NCBI GenBank assembly: GCA_035551615.1
Contig: DASZNC010000030.1
Span: forward strand, 10,611-74,610
DNA from: JAKCDU01 sp035551615
GTDB taxonomy: Bacteria > Actinomycetota > Acidimicrobiia > Acidimicrobiales > Palsa-688
DNA: 64,000 bases
Reading direction: 5' to 3'
A program made the position numbers and the translations under genes. The notes beneath the pieces were generated by a model. That model was not told where the DNA came from and made no database searches. It saw only the letters and a program-made list of their open reading frames with translations. This document shows positions 15,020 to 22,566 of the stretch, piece by piece; the first letter of the stretch is position 1; each line of letters opens with the position of its first letter.

Positions 15020-17101
15020 TCAGTTGGTGTCGATCTCCACTGAACTGCCGTACAGGACCTGAGTACCGGCCCCCGGAGACGTCCCGGTAACGGTATTAAG
15101 CGGGCTCCCGTGAACGCCGCCCACCTGCAATCCGTAGTTGCTCAAAGTCTGGGCCGCCTGGCCCACCGAGTCGCCGGCTGTCGACGGGACCGACACGTAG
15201 TGCGGGCCCTTCGAAACGGTGACGGCAACCGGACTACCCATCGTCGTAGGGGTACCCGAAGGCGGGTTCACCGAGATGACGTCACCTGCCTTCACCGTGT
15301 CGTTGTACTGCAGCGTCTCGGTGGGCACGAAGCCGGCCGTCTTCAGCGCCGCCTCGGCCTGGGTGTACGGCTCGGCGTTGAGCGTGATGGGCGGGATGGC
15401 CACCTTCGGCTTGCCGCTCGACTCCACGATCGTCACCGACTGACCGGGCAGGAGGGTCCCGGAATCCGGTGAGCTGCTGATCACCGATCCGGCCCGTACC
15501 GTCATGTCGCTGGCTTGGGTGATCGTCCACTTGAGGCCTCGGCCGAGCAGGATCCCCTCGGCCGTCTGAAGGTTCTGGTTCCGCAACTGGGGCACGGCTA
15601 CCGGCTGCGGCCCCTGTGACAGCACGACCCGGACATGGGCGCCCTTCTTCAGTCGGCCCGACAGCGGCGACTGGGACAGCACCTGCCCTTTCGACTTGTC
15701 GCTGCTGTACTGCGAGCCGGAGACGGTCAACCCCAGGTGGTGGGCGGCCAGGGCGGCCGCAGCCTGGGACTGGGTGTCGCCGACAAGGGAGGGCACCGTC
15801 TCCTCCGGGGTGAAACGGCCGGAGGCCAGCGCCCAGCCCAGGCCGGCCCCCCCGCCCAGCAGGACCACCAACGCAATCAGAGCGGCGATCCGCAGACCGC
15901 GCCGTCGCCGCCCCTCCTCCGTCTCCAGGTGACCGCGGTCTGGGCCGAAGGTCTCGAGGACGGCGGCCACATCTCGGGCCGTCGGTGCCCGCGTGTCGGT
16001 CGGGCCCGCTCCCGTCGGCGGCACCACGTCACCCGACGCCGCCACCTCCCCCGACAGCACCGAATGACCCGTCGGTTCGACCTCCCCCGCCGGTGCGGCG
16101 ACGGCCGGCAGGCGGACGCCGGCCCCGGCCCCGACGGCGGGGATCGGCTCGTCCTCCCACTCGGTCTGGTCGAACGGCTTGCGCCGGCCGGGCAACTCCG
16201 TCGGGCTGAACCCGTCCCGCTCGACCAACCCGGACTCGAGCGGCCCGCCCAGGGACAACGGCGCAGGAAAGGGCAGCTTTACTGACACGGCGTCCAGACC
16301 ACGGGCCATGGCGCCGGCATCGATCCGATCGGCCGGATCGGCCTGGCCGGCCGCCTCGAGCACGTCCTTCAACGGGCCCACCTCGTCGGGCGCCTCGACC
16401 GACCGGCCGATGCGGGCGACCAGCGTGCCCAGCGATGTGTCGGTGGCGAACGGCACCGTCCCGGTCATGGCCTCGACCAGGACGAGGGCCAACGAGTAGA
16501 CGTCGGCTTTGGCATCCAGTTGCTCGCCCCGTACCAGCTCGGGGGACACGTACCGGGCGGTGCCGACGACGGCGCCGGTCGGCTCGGTGAAGCTGGCCTC
16601 GGCCAGGGCCCGGGCCAGCCCGAAGTCGGCGACCGACACCCGACCCTCGTCGTCGAAGAGGAGGTTGGCCGGCTTGATGTCGCGATGGACCAGGCCCTGC
16701 CGGTGGGCGTAGTCGAGAGCACGGGCGGCATCGGCACCGACGGCGGCCGCCTGGGCCGGCGACAACCGGGCGCCGCGGTCGAGCATCGACCGGAGGCTGC
16801 CCCCGTCGAGCAGTTCCATCACCAGGTAGGGGGCGCCCCCGTCGTCGCCCCAGTCGTAGACGCGCAGGATGTTCGGATGGCGCAGGCCGGCCACCGCCTG
16901 GGCCTCCCGGCGGAACCGGCGGAGGAAGGCCTCCTCGGTGGCCAGCGCCGGGTGCAGCACCTTGACCGCCACCCGCCGCTTGAGCCGTACGTCCTCGGCT
17001 GCGAACACGTGGGCCGACGCGCCCACACCGAGGGGGCGGGTCAGGCGGTAACGGTCACCGAGGACGCGCCCCACCGCATCGGCGATGCGCGAGGTCGCCA
17101 C
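15020..17101 (-). CDS. pknB: PASTA-domain serine/threonine protein kinase (PknB type)
   Basis: Membrane receptor kinase that senses cell-wall fragments and phosphorylates division and envelope proteins in related actinobacteria. 693 residues. The kinase domain covers about residues 17-270: glycine loop GVGASAHV, Lys47 in VAVKVL, HRDIKPANLL (Asp141), DFG at 159-161, and the P+1 motif GTARYVSPE. A Pro/Thr-rich juxtamembrane stretch, a single transmembrane helix (about 403-427) and about four extracellular PASTA repeats (436-693) follow. GTG start, 6 bases after TAGCCT. Unlike many pknB loci, no rodA, pbpA or fha genes are adjacent, so the gene stands alone and another PknB may exist elsewhere. 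Confidence 0.92.
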   Translation of the reverse strand: MATSRIADAVGRVLGDRYRLTRPLGVGASAHVFAAEDVRLKRRVAVKVLHPALATEEAFLRRFRREAQAVAGLRHPNILRVYDWGDDGGAPYLVMELLDGGSLRSMLDRGARLSPAQAAAVGADAARALDYAHRQGLVHRDIKPANLLFDDEGRVSVADFGLARALAEASFTEPTGAVVGTARYVSPELVRGEQLDAKADVYSLALVLVEAMTGTVPFATDTSLGTLVARIGRSVEAPDEVGPLKDVLEAAGQADPADRIDAGAMARGLDAVSVKLPFPAPLSLGGPLESGLVERDGFSPTELPGRRKPFDQTEWEDEPIPAVGAGAGVRLPAVAAPAGEVEPTGHSVLSGEVAASGDVVPPTGAGPTDTRAPTARDVAAVLETFGPDRGHLETEEGRRRRGLRIAALIALVVLLGGGAGLGWALASGRFTPEETVPSLVGDTQSQAAAALAAHHLGLTVSGSQYSSDKSKGQVLSQSPLSGRLKKGAHVRVVLSQGPQPVAVPQLRNQNLQTAEGILLGRGLKWTITQASDMTVRAGSVISSSPDSGTLLPGQSVTIVESSGKPKVAIPPITLNAEPYTQAEAALKTAGFVPTETLQYNDTVKAGDVISVNPPSGTPTTMGSPVAVTVSKGPHYVSVPSTAGDSVGQAAQTLSNYGLQVGGVHGSPLNTVTGTSPGAGTQVLYGSSVEIDTN

Positions 17102-17107
17102 ACGAGC

Positions 17108-17113
17108 AGGCTA
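17108..17113 (-). promoter_or_regulatory. -10 box of pknB
   Basis: TAGCCT on the minus strand, six bases before the GTG of pknB, in the 29-bp gap after ligA. Confidence 0.45.
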
Positions 17114-17130
17114 CAAGCCGGTCCCGGTCT

Positions 17131-19170
17131 CTACGTGGACCCCTCGGCGGCGGCACCGGGCAGCTGACCGGTTTCCAGCAGCTCGGCGAAGGCAGCCTCG
17201 TCGAGCACGGGAACGCCCACCTCGTTGGCCTTGGCCAGCTTGGCCGCACCCGGCTCGGCGCCGGCCACGACCGCCGTCGTCTTCTTGGAGACGCTTCCCG
17301 GGCTCTTGCCCCCGCGACCCTTGATCGCCTCCTCCGCCTCCTCGCGCGACCAGCCCTCGAGGGTGCCGGTCACCACCACCGACAGGCCGGCCAGGACCTG
17401 GGGCAGGTCGGGTGCGTCCGGACCGGTGAAGTTGAGCCCGGCCGCCCGCAGCCGCTCGACCTGCTCGCGTATATCGGGGTCGGCGAAGTAGTCGTGGACG
17501 CTGCGGCCGATCACTGGTCCCACGCCCTCGACCGCCGACAGCTCTTCGGTGGTCGCCTCCATGATCCGATCCAGGTGACGTAGGTGGCGGGCCAGGATCT
17601 GGGCCCCGGTCCCGCCCAGGTGACGGATCGACAGGCCGACCAGCAGGTTGGCCAGCGGCCGCGTCTTGGATGCTTCAATGGCGGCCTGCAGGTTGGTGAT
17701 GGACGTCTCGCCCCACCCCTCGAACGCCCCCACCCGTTCGAAATCCAGGTTGTAGATGTCGGCCACGTTGGCCAGCAGTCCGTCGCGGAAGAACTGCCAG
17801 ACGGTGCGCTCGCCCAAATGCTCGATGTCCATGGCCCCCCTGGACGCGAAGTGGCTGATCCGCTGCACGTTGATGCCGGGGCACTTCTCGTTGACACAGA
17901 ACGTGTCGCTCTCGCCTTCGAGGCGCACGAGCGGCTGCTGGCACACCGGGCACTCCGTCGGGAAGTGCCATTCCGGCAGGTCGGCCGGACGCAGGGCGAC
18001 TACCGGCCCCCGCACTTCGGGGATGACGTCGCCGGCCCGCCGGACGACGACGGTGTCACCCGGTCTGACGTCCTTGATCCGGACCTGGTCCTCGTTGTGC
18101 AGCGTGGCCAACGAGATCTTGGCCCCGCCCACCACCACCGGCTCCAACATGGCGAATGGGGTGGCCTTGCCGGTGCGTCCGATCGAGACCATGATCCCCT
18201 TGAGAAGGGTGGTCTTCTCCTCCGGGGGGAACTTGTAGGCGATGGCCCAGCGGGGCGCCTTGGACGTGGCCCCCAGTTCCCGGCGCTGGGCCAGGTCGTC
18301 CACCTTGATCACCGTGCCATCGATCTCGTACGGGAGGGAGTGGCGTTTGCCCAGCCACTTCCGGCAGTAGGCATCCACCTCTTCGAGGCCGTGGACCAGG
18401 TCGATGTTCGGGTTGACCGGGAGGCCGGCGCCGCGCATCCAGTCGAGCGTCTCGGTGTGGTGGGTGAAGGCCGGACCGCCCTCCAGAGTCCCCAGCTGGT
18501 AGGCCCAGAACGCCAGCTCCCGCCCGGCCGTCACCGACGGGTCCTTCTGGCGCAGCGATCCGGCGGCCGCATTGCGGGGGTTGATGAAGGTCCGGGCCTC
18601 GGCCTCCGCCTGGCGCCGGTTGAGCTCCTCGAAGGCGGGGATGGGCATGTAGATCTCACCGCGCACCTCGACCCGCTTCGGCGCCGGGCCGGGCAGCGAC
18701 TTCGGGATACCGGAGATGGTGACGACGTTGGCCGTCACGTCCTCGCCCACCTCGCCGTCGCCGCGGGTAGCGGCTCTGACCAGGAGCCCGTCCTCGTAGA
18801 GCAGGCTCATGGCCAGCCCGTCGATCTTCAGCTCGCACGTATAGGCGACGTCGCCGGAGATGAACCGCTCCATGCGCTTGGCCCAGGCCAGCAGCTCCTC
18901 GTAGCTGGTCGTCTTGTCCAGCGACATCATCGGGATGACATGGCGGACCTCGGTGAACAGCGGCGACGTGCCGCCCCCGACTCTCAGCAACGGGGAGTCG
19001 TCGGTCGACAGCTCGGGATGCTCGACCTCGAGGGCGGTCAGCTCGGCGACGAGCGCATCGAACTCGGCGTCGGTGATCTCCGGGTCGTCGTCGACGAAGT
19101 AGCGCCGCGTGTGGTGCTCGATCAGCTCCCGCAGTTCGGTGGCCCGCTTGGACCATTCGCTTTCAGCCAC
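17131..19170 (-). CDS. ligA: NAD-dependent DNA ligase
   Basis: Seals nicks in replication and repair. 679 residues, the usual LigA length. The adenylation domain has the active-site Lys115 in ELKIDG and GEVGEDVT, followed by an OB fold (VSIGRTGKATP), a four-Cys zinc finger (CPVC...CVNEKCPG), helix-hairpin-helix repeats (VEGVGPVIGRSV) and a C-terminal BRCT domain (VLAGLSVVVTGTLEGWSREEA). GTG start 6 bases after TATCTT (19182-19177), so probably leaderless. Confidence 0.96.
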   Translation of the reverse strand: MAESEWSKRATELRELIEHHTRRYFVDDDPEITDAEFDALVAELTALEVEHPELSTDDSPLLRVGGGTSPLFTEVRHVIPMMSLDKTTSYEELLAWAKRMERFISGDVAYTCELKIDGLAMSLLYEDGLLVRAATRGDGEVGEDVTANVVTISGIPKSLPGPAPKRVEVRGEIYMPIPAFEELNRRQAEAEARTFINPRNAAAGSLRQKDPSVTAGRELAFWAYQLGTLEGGPAFTHHTETLDWMRGAGLPVNPNIDLVHGLEEVDAYCRKWLGKRHSLPYEIDGTVIKVDDLAQRRELGATSKAPRWAIAYKFPPEEKTTLLKGIMVSIGRTGKATPFAMLEPVVVGGAKISLATLHNEDQVRIKDVRPGDTVVVRRAGDVIPEVRGPVVALRPADLPEWHFPTECPVCQQPLVRLEGESDTFCVNEKCPGINVQRISHFASRGAMDIEHLGERTVWQFFRDGLLANVADIYNLDFERVGAFEGWGETSITNLQAAIEASKTRPLANLLVGLSIRHLGGTGAQILARHLRHLDRIMEATTEELSAVEGVGPVIGRSVHDYFADPDIREQVERLRAAGLNFTGPDAPDLPQVLAGLSVVVTGTLEGWSREEAEEAIKGRGGKSPGSVSKKTTAVVAGAEPGAAKLAKANEVGVPVLDEAAFAELLETGQLPGAAAEGST

Positions 19171-19176
19171 GTTCCG

Positions 19177-19182
19177 AAGATA
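19177..19182 (-). promoter_or_regulatory. -10 box of ligA
   Basis: TATCTT on the minus strand, six bases (CGGAAC) before the ligA GTG. Confidence 0.45.
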
Positions 19183-19200
19183 CCGGCCGGCTGCGACGGT

Positions 19201-20238
19201 TCAGCCGGGAACCGCGGTGCCCCCGCCCACGACCGCATCGCCCCGGTACAGCACGACGCTCTGACCGGGCGCGACCCGCCGGACCGGGGTGTCCAGGACG
19301 ACGGCCGACGCCGCCCCTTCCCATTGTCCCGGCACCGGTTGGCCATGGGCGCTCATCTGCACTTCGAATCGCTCCCCGGCCGCCGGCTCGGCATCGACCC
19401 AGGCCAGCCGGTCCAGTCGGATGCGGGCATCGAGCAGATTCTCCAGGGGCCCGACCGTGACGGTCCCTGCGGCGGCGTCGACGTCGGTGACATAACGGTC
19501 GCCGATGGCCGGGCCGAGACCCTTGCGCTGGCCGACAGTGACCATTTCCACCGCCGGGACGGTGCCGATCTGGCTCCCGTCCTGATCGAGCACCCGACCG
19601 GGGCGCAGATCGATGCGGGTCGAGAGGAACGAGTGACGGCCTCCCCGGCGCGGAATGAAGCAGACATCCTGGCTGTCAGGCTTGCTCGCGGTGCGCAGGC
19701 CCAGTCGTCCCGCCACCTCCCGCACCTCGACCTTGGTCATGCCGCCGACCGGTAGCAGGACCCGAGCCAGCTGGTACTGACCGAGCATGTGCAGCACGTA
19801 CGACTGGTCCTTGGCCTGGTCGGCTCCCCGCCGCAACGACCAGCGGCCGCCCGCCTCGGCCACGACCCGGGCGTGATGGCCGGTCGCCACCGCATCGAAG
19901 CCGAGCACCAGTCCCCGCTCGAGGAAGCGGTCGAACTTGAGATGCCGGTTGCACTCGATGCACGGGTTGGGCGTGCGGGCGGCCGCATGATCGGCGGTGT
20001 ACGGGTCGACGACCCACCGGTCGAAGTCCTCGGTGAAGTTGAAGACGTGGTGGTCGATCCCGATCTGCTGGGCCACCCGTCGGGCGTCATCGACGTCGGA
20101 TACGGAACAGCAGCCGGTGTCCGAAGGACCTCCCCACAGCTTCATGGTGGCGCCCACCACCTCGTGGCCGTCGCCCTGCAACAGGGCGGCGGCCACGGAG
20201 GAGTCCACGCCGCCGGACATGGCCACCAGAACCCTCAT
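19201..20238 (-). CDS. mnmA: tRNA 2-thiouridine-34 synthase
   Basis: Thiolates the wobble uridine of Lys, Glu and Gln tRNAs, taking sulfur delivered from a cysteine desulfurase. 345 residues. The ATP pyrophosphatase loop MSGGVDSSVAAALL, the catalytic cysteines Cys93 (NPCIECNRHLKFD) and Cys193 (DSQDVCFIP), and the TGHHA block are intact. The ATG at 20238 overlaps the stop of the desulfurase gene (ATGA), so translation is coupled. This fits a dedicated sulfur donor-acceptor pair. Confidence 0.94.
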   Translation of the reverse strand: MRVLVAMSGGVDSSVAAALLQGDGHEVVGATMKLWGGPSDTGCCSVSDVDDARRVAQQIGIDHHVFNFTEDFDRWVVDPYTADHAAARTPNPCIECNRHLKFDRFLERGLVLGFDAVATGHHARVVAEAGGRWSLRRGADQAKDQSYVLHMLGQYQLARVLLPVGGMTKVEVREVAGRLGLRTASKPDSQDVCFIPRRGGRHSFLSTRIDLRPGRVLDQDGSQIGTVPAVEMVTVGQRKGLGPAIGDRYVTDVDAAAGTVTVGPLENLLDARIRLDRLAWVDAEPAAGERFEVQMSAHGQPVPGQWEGAASAVVLDTPVRRVAPGQSVVLYRGDAVVGGGTAVPG

Positions 20239-21362
20239 CGCCGGCCACCCGCCCGCAGCGCCGATACCGCCGATTCGATGGCGGCCGCCGCCGCCCGCAC
20301 ATCCGACTCGGTGGTTCCCGCCCCCAGCGTGAGCCTCAGCGACGACCCGGCCCCGTCCTTGTCCACCCCCATGGCCAGCAGGACCGGGCTCGGCTCTATG
20401 GCCCCGCTGGCGCACGCCGCACCAGCCGATGCGCAGATGCCCTTCTGATCGAGCAGGAACAGCAGGGCTTCGCTCTCCGCGCCCGGGAACCGGATATGGC
20501 AGTGACCCGGCAGTTTCTCGGCGGAAGGGGCGGTCAGCACCGCCTCCGGGCAGGTGTCCAGTACCAGCCGGCCCAGCAGGTCCCGCAGTCGGCCCACGAG
20601 CTCGCCTCGGGCCGGGTCGAGGGCGCGGATGGCGGCGGCCAGACCGACGATGCCGGCCACGTTCTGGGTGCCGCTGCGCCGCTCCTGCTCCTGGCCTCCG
20701 CCCAGGGCGCGGGCCCGGATATCGACGTGGTCGCGGACGCCGAGCGCCCCTATCCCCTGAGGGCCGCCGATCTTGTGCCCGCTGATCGTGACCAGATCGG
20801 CCGCCGCACAGAAGGCGGCCACGTCCATCCAGGCCGCAGCCTGCACCGCGTCGGTGTGCATCACGGCACCGGGCGCGCGCCGGTGCACGATCTTGGCGAT
20901 GCGGGCGATGGGCTGGACGACGCCGGTCTCATGGTTGGCCGTCTGCACCGACACGACGGCGACCTCGCCGTCGAGCAGGAGCTTGAGGTGATCGGTGTCG
21001 ACCACGCCATCGGCGTCCACGGCCAGAATCCGGACCTCCCGATCCGATCCGGCCGCCGCCTCGAGCACGGCCGGGTGCTCCACGGCGCTGACCACGACGG
21101 CGCCCGGCCGGGTGCCGAGCGGACCGAGGACGGCCAGATTGTCGGCCTCGGTCCCTCCTGACGTGAACACGACACCGGCGGGCGCCACGCCGAGGAAACG
21201 GCCGACCACATCGCGCGCCTCTTCAACGACCAGCCGGGCCCGGCGGGCGACGGCGTGACTCCCCGAGGGGTTGCCGAAACCCCCCTCCATCCAGTCGACC
21301 ATGGCGTCCCGGGCTGCCGGGTGCATGGGGCCGCTGGCCGCGTGATCCAGGTAGACGGCCAC
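20235..21362 (-). CDS. iscS: Cysteine desulfurase (IscS/NifS family)
   Basis: PLP enzyme that removes sulfur from cysteine as an enzyme persulfide. 375 residues. The PLP lysine is Lys197 in TISGHKIGGPQG. The catalytic cysteine is probably Cys317 in ICASAGAACASG, the equivalent of the GSAC motif. The adjacent coupled mnmA gene suggests tRNA thiolation as a main role, although Fe-S assembly is also possible. The GTG at 21362 was chosen over an upstream frame because it lies 6 bases after TACTCT and starts the conserved VYLDHAASGPMHP. Confidence 0.92.
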   Translation of the reverse strand: MAVYLDHAASGPMHPAARDAMVDWMEGGFGNPSGSHAVARRARLVVEEARDVVGRFLGVAPAGVVFTSGGTEADNLAVLGPLGTRPGAVVVSAVEHPAVLEAAAGSDREVRILAVDADGVVDTDHLKLLLDGEVAVVSVQTANHETGVVQPIARIAKIVHRRAPGAVMHTDAVQAAAWMDVAAFCAAADLVTISGHKIGGPQGIGALGVRDHVDIRARALGGGQEQERRSGTQNVAGIVGLAAAIRALDPARGELVGRLRDLLGRLVLDTCPEAVLTAPSAEKLPGHCHIRFPGAESEALLFLLDQKGICASAGAACASGAIEPSPVLLAMGVDKDGAGSSLRLTLGAGTTESDVRAAAAAIESAVSALRAGGRR

Positions 21363-21368
21363 CCATCG

Positions 21369-21374
21369 AGAGTA
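21369..21374 (-). promoter_or_regulatory. -10 box of iscS-mnmA
   Basis: TACTCT on the minus strand, six bases (CGATGG) before the GTG. Confidence 0.45.
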
Positions 21375-21477
21375 CAAGCGGGCCGGTCGGAGCCTCCGGT
21401 CGGTCAACCACGAACACTCGATTCCCAAATGTCCCTTCCGTAGGGCGGGGGCGCGCGACCTTTGCCCTGTCGAGGAC

Positions 21478-21483
21478 TACGTT
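21478..21483 (+). promoter_or_regulatory. -10 box of the galT leader ORF
   Basis: TACGTT ends 7 bases before the GTG at 21491, which opens the 11-codon frame ahead of galT. Confidence 0.35.
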
Positions 21484-21490
21484 CGTATAC

Positions 21491-21526
21491 GTGACAACCG
21501 CGACGACGAGGAATCTGCCCAAGTGA
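21491..21526 (+). CDS. Short leader ORF coupled to galT, 11 residues
   Basis: A frame GTG ACA ACC GCG ACG ACG AGG AAT CTG CCC AAG TGA encodes MTTATTRNLPK. Its GTG lies 7 bases after TACGTT. Its TGA overlaps the galT GTG (GTGA). The layout matches a leaderless leader cistron that delivers ribosomes to galT. No sugar-related codon bias is expected; the peptide itself may be irrelevant. Confidence 0.45.
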   Translation: MTTATTRNLPK

Positions 21527-22500
21527 GCCAGCTGAGGCTCGATCCGATGACCGGCCGCTGGGTCGTCATCGCGGGCGAGCGTGCTCAGCGACCCTCGGAC
21601 TTCCTCCCCCGCCGCCTGCCCGTCGAGGACGACCCGCTCCGGCCGTGCCCCTTCTGCCCCGGGTCCAGTTACGAACCGGTGATCGAGCGTGTCGACAGCC
21701 AGGGCAACTGGGCCGTCCGCGTCGTACCCAACCTGTACCCGGCGTTCGGCGGCCACGACCCGATGGTGGTCACCCACCTCGGTCCGGTGTTCACCCAGGC
21801 CCCGGCCAGCGGCGTGCACGACGTGATCGTGCTGTCGCCCGACCACAACGTCAGTTGGGCCGACATGGACGCCGAGCATTCGGCCCTGATCATGTCGGCC
21901 ATCAAGGAGCGGATGCTCGAGCACTCCGCCCTGCCCGGCCTGCGCTACAGCCAGGCCGTGGTCAACTCCGGCCGGGAGGCGGGCGCCTCCATCGAGCACC
22001 CCCACGGCCAGCTGCTGTCGATGCCGTTCATCCCGGGCGAGGCGGCCAACGAGCTGGCCGGGTTCGCCCGCTTCCAGGGCAACTGCCTGCTGTGCGCAGT
22101 AATGGACGCCGAGGCCGAGGTGGGCCACCGCGTGGTGTACGAGGACGACTGCGTCGTGATGCTCTGCCCGTTCTGGAGCGGCACCCCCTACGAACTGCTG
22201 CTCATACCGAAGAACCACGAGGTCCACCTGCACGCCGCACCCGACGAGGATCTGGCCGCCATGGGCCACTCGGTGCAGGTGGCGCTGGCGTCGCTGCGGA
22301 CCCGTCTGGGCGACGTCGCCTACAACCTGATGTTCCACTCGGCCCCGTTCCGCACCACCGCCGACTTCCACTGGCACGTGCACGTGGTGCCCAAGATCTC
22401 GACCCGGGGCGGGTTCGAGATGGGTTCCGGGGTGCTGATCAACGTGGTTCCGCCGGAGCGGGCCGCCGAGGACCTGAAGTCGGCCTTCGCCCCAGCCTGA
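21523..22500 (+). CDS. galT: Galactose-1-phosphate uridylyltransferase family protein
   Basis: HIT-superfamily nucleotidyltransferase that swaps UMP between UDP-glucose and galactose-1-phosphate. 325 residues. The active-site motif EHPHGQLLSMPF (catalytic His161), the zinc cysteines CPFC near residue 42, and the C-terminal FHWHVHVVPK are present. It starts at GTG 21523 with GAGGA about 10 bases upstream. No galK or galE is adjacent. The neighbours are glucan genes, so a related reaction on glucose-1-phosphate (ADP-glucose phosphorylase type) is a possible alternative. Confidence 0.82.
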   Translation: MSQLRLDPMTGRWVVIAGERAQRPSDFLPRRLPVEDDPLRPCPFCPGSSYEPVIERVDSQGNWAVRVVPNLYPAFGGHDPMVVTHLGPVFTQAPASGVHDVIVLSPDHNVSWADMDAEHSALIMSAIKERMLEHSALPGLRYSQAVVNSGREAGASIEHPHGQLLSMPFIPGEAANELAGFARFQGNCLLCAVMDAEAEVGHRVVYEDDCVVMLCPFWSGTPYELLLIPKNHEVHLHAAPDEDLAAMGHSVQVALASLRTRLGDVAYNLMFHSAPFRTTADFHWHVHVVPKISTRGGFEMGSGVLINVVPPERAAEDLKSAFAPA

Positions 22501-22566
22501 TCAGGCCCCCCCTTTGACCATCTGATCGACTCGACCGCCGGGGAACAACCGGGGTTCCGCCGTCTC

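Noticed and set aside
17584..19755. 723-codon open frame on the plus strand across ligA and mnmA
   Set aside because: Antisense to two clear genes; its composition (Gly/Arg/His/Asp-rich) is typical of a GC-rich shadow frame and shows no domain.
22501..22566. Intrinsic terminator between galT and glgB
   Set aside because: GGAAC/GTTCC is only a 5-bp stem with a 7-base loop and has no T-tract on either strand.
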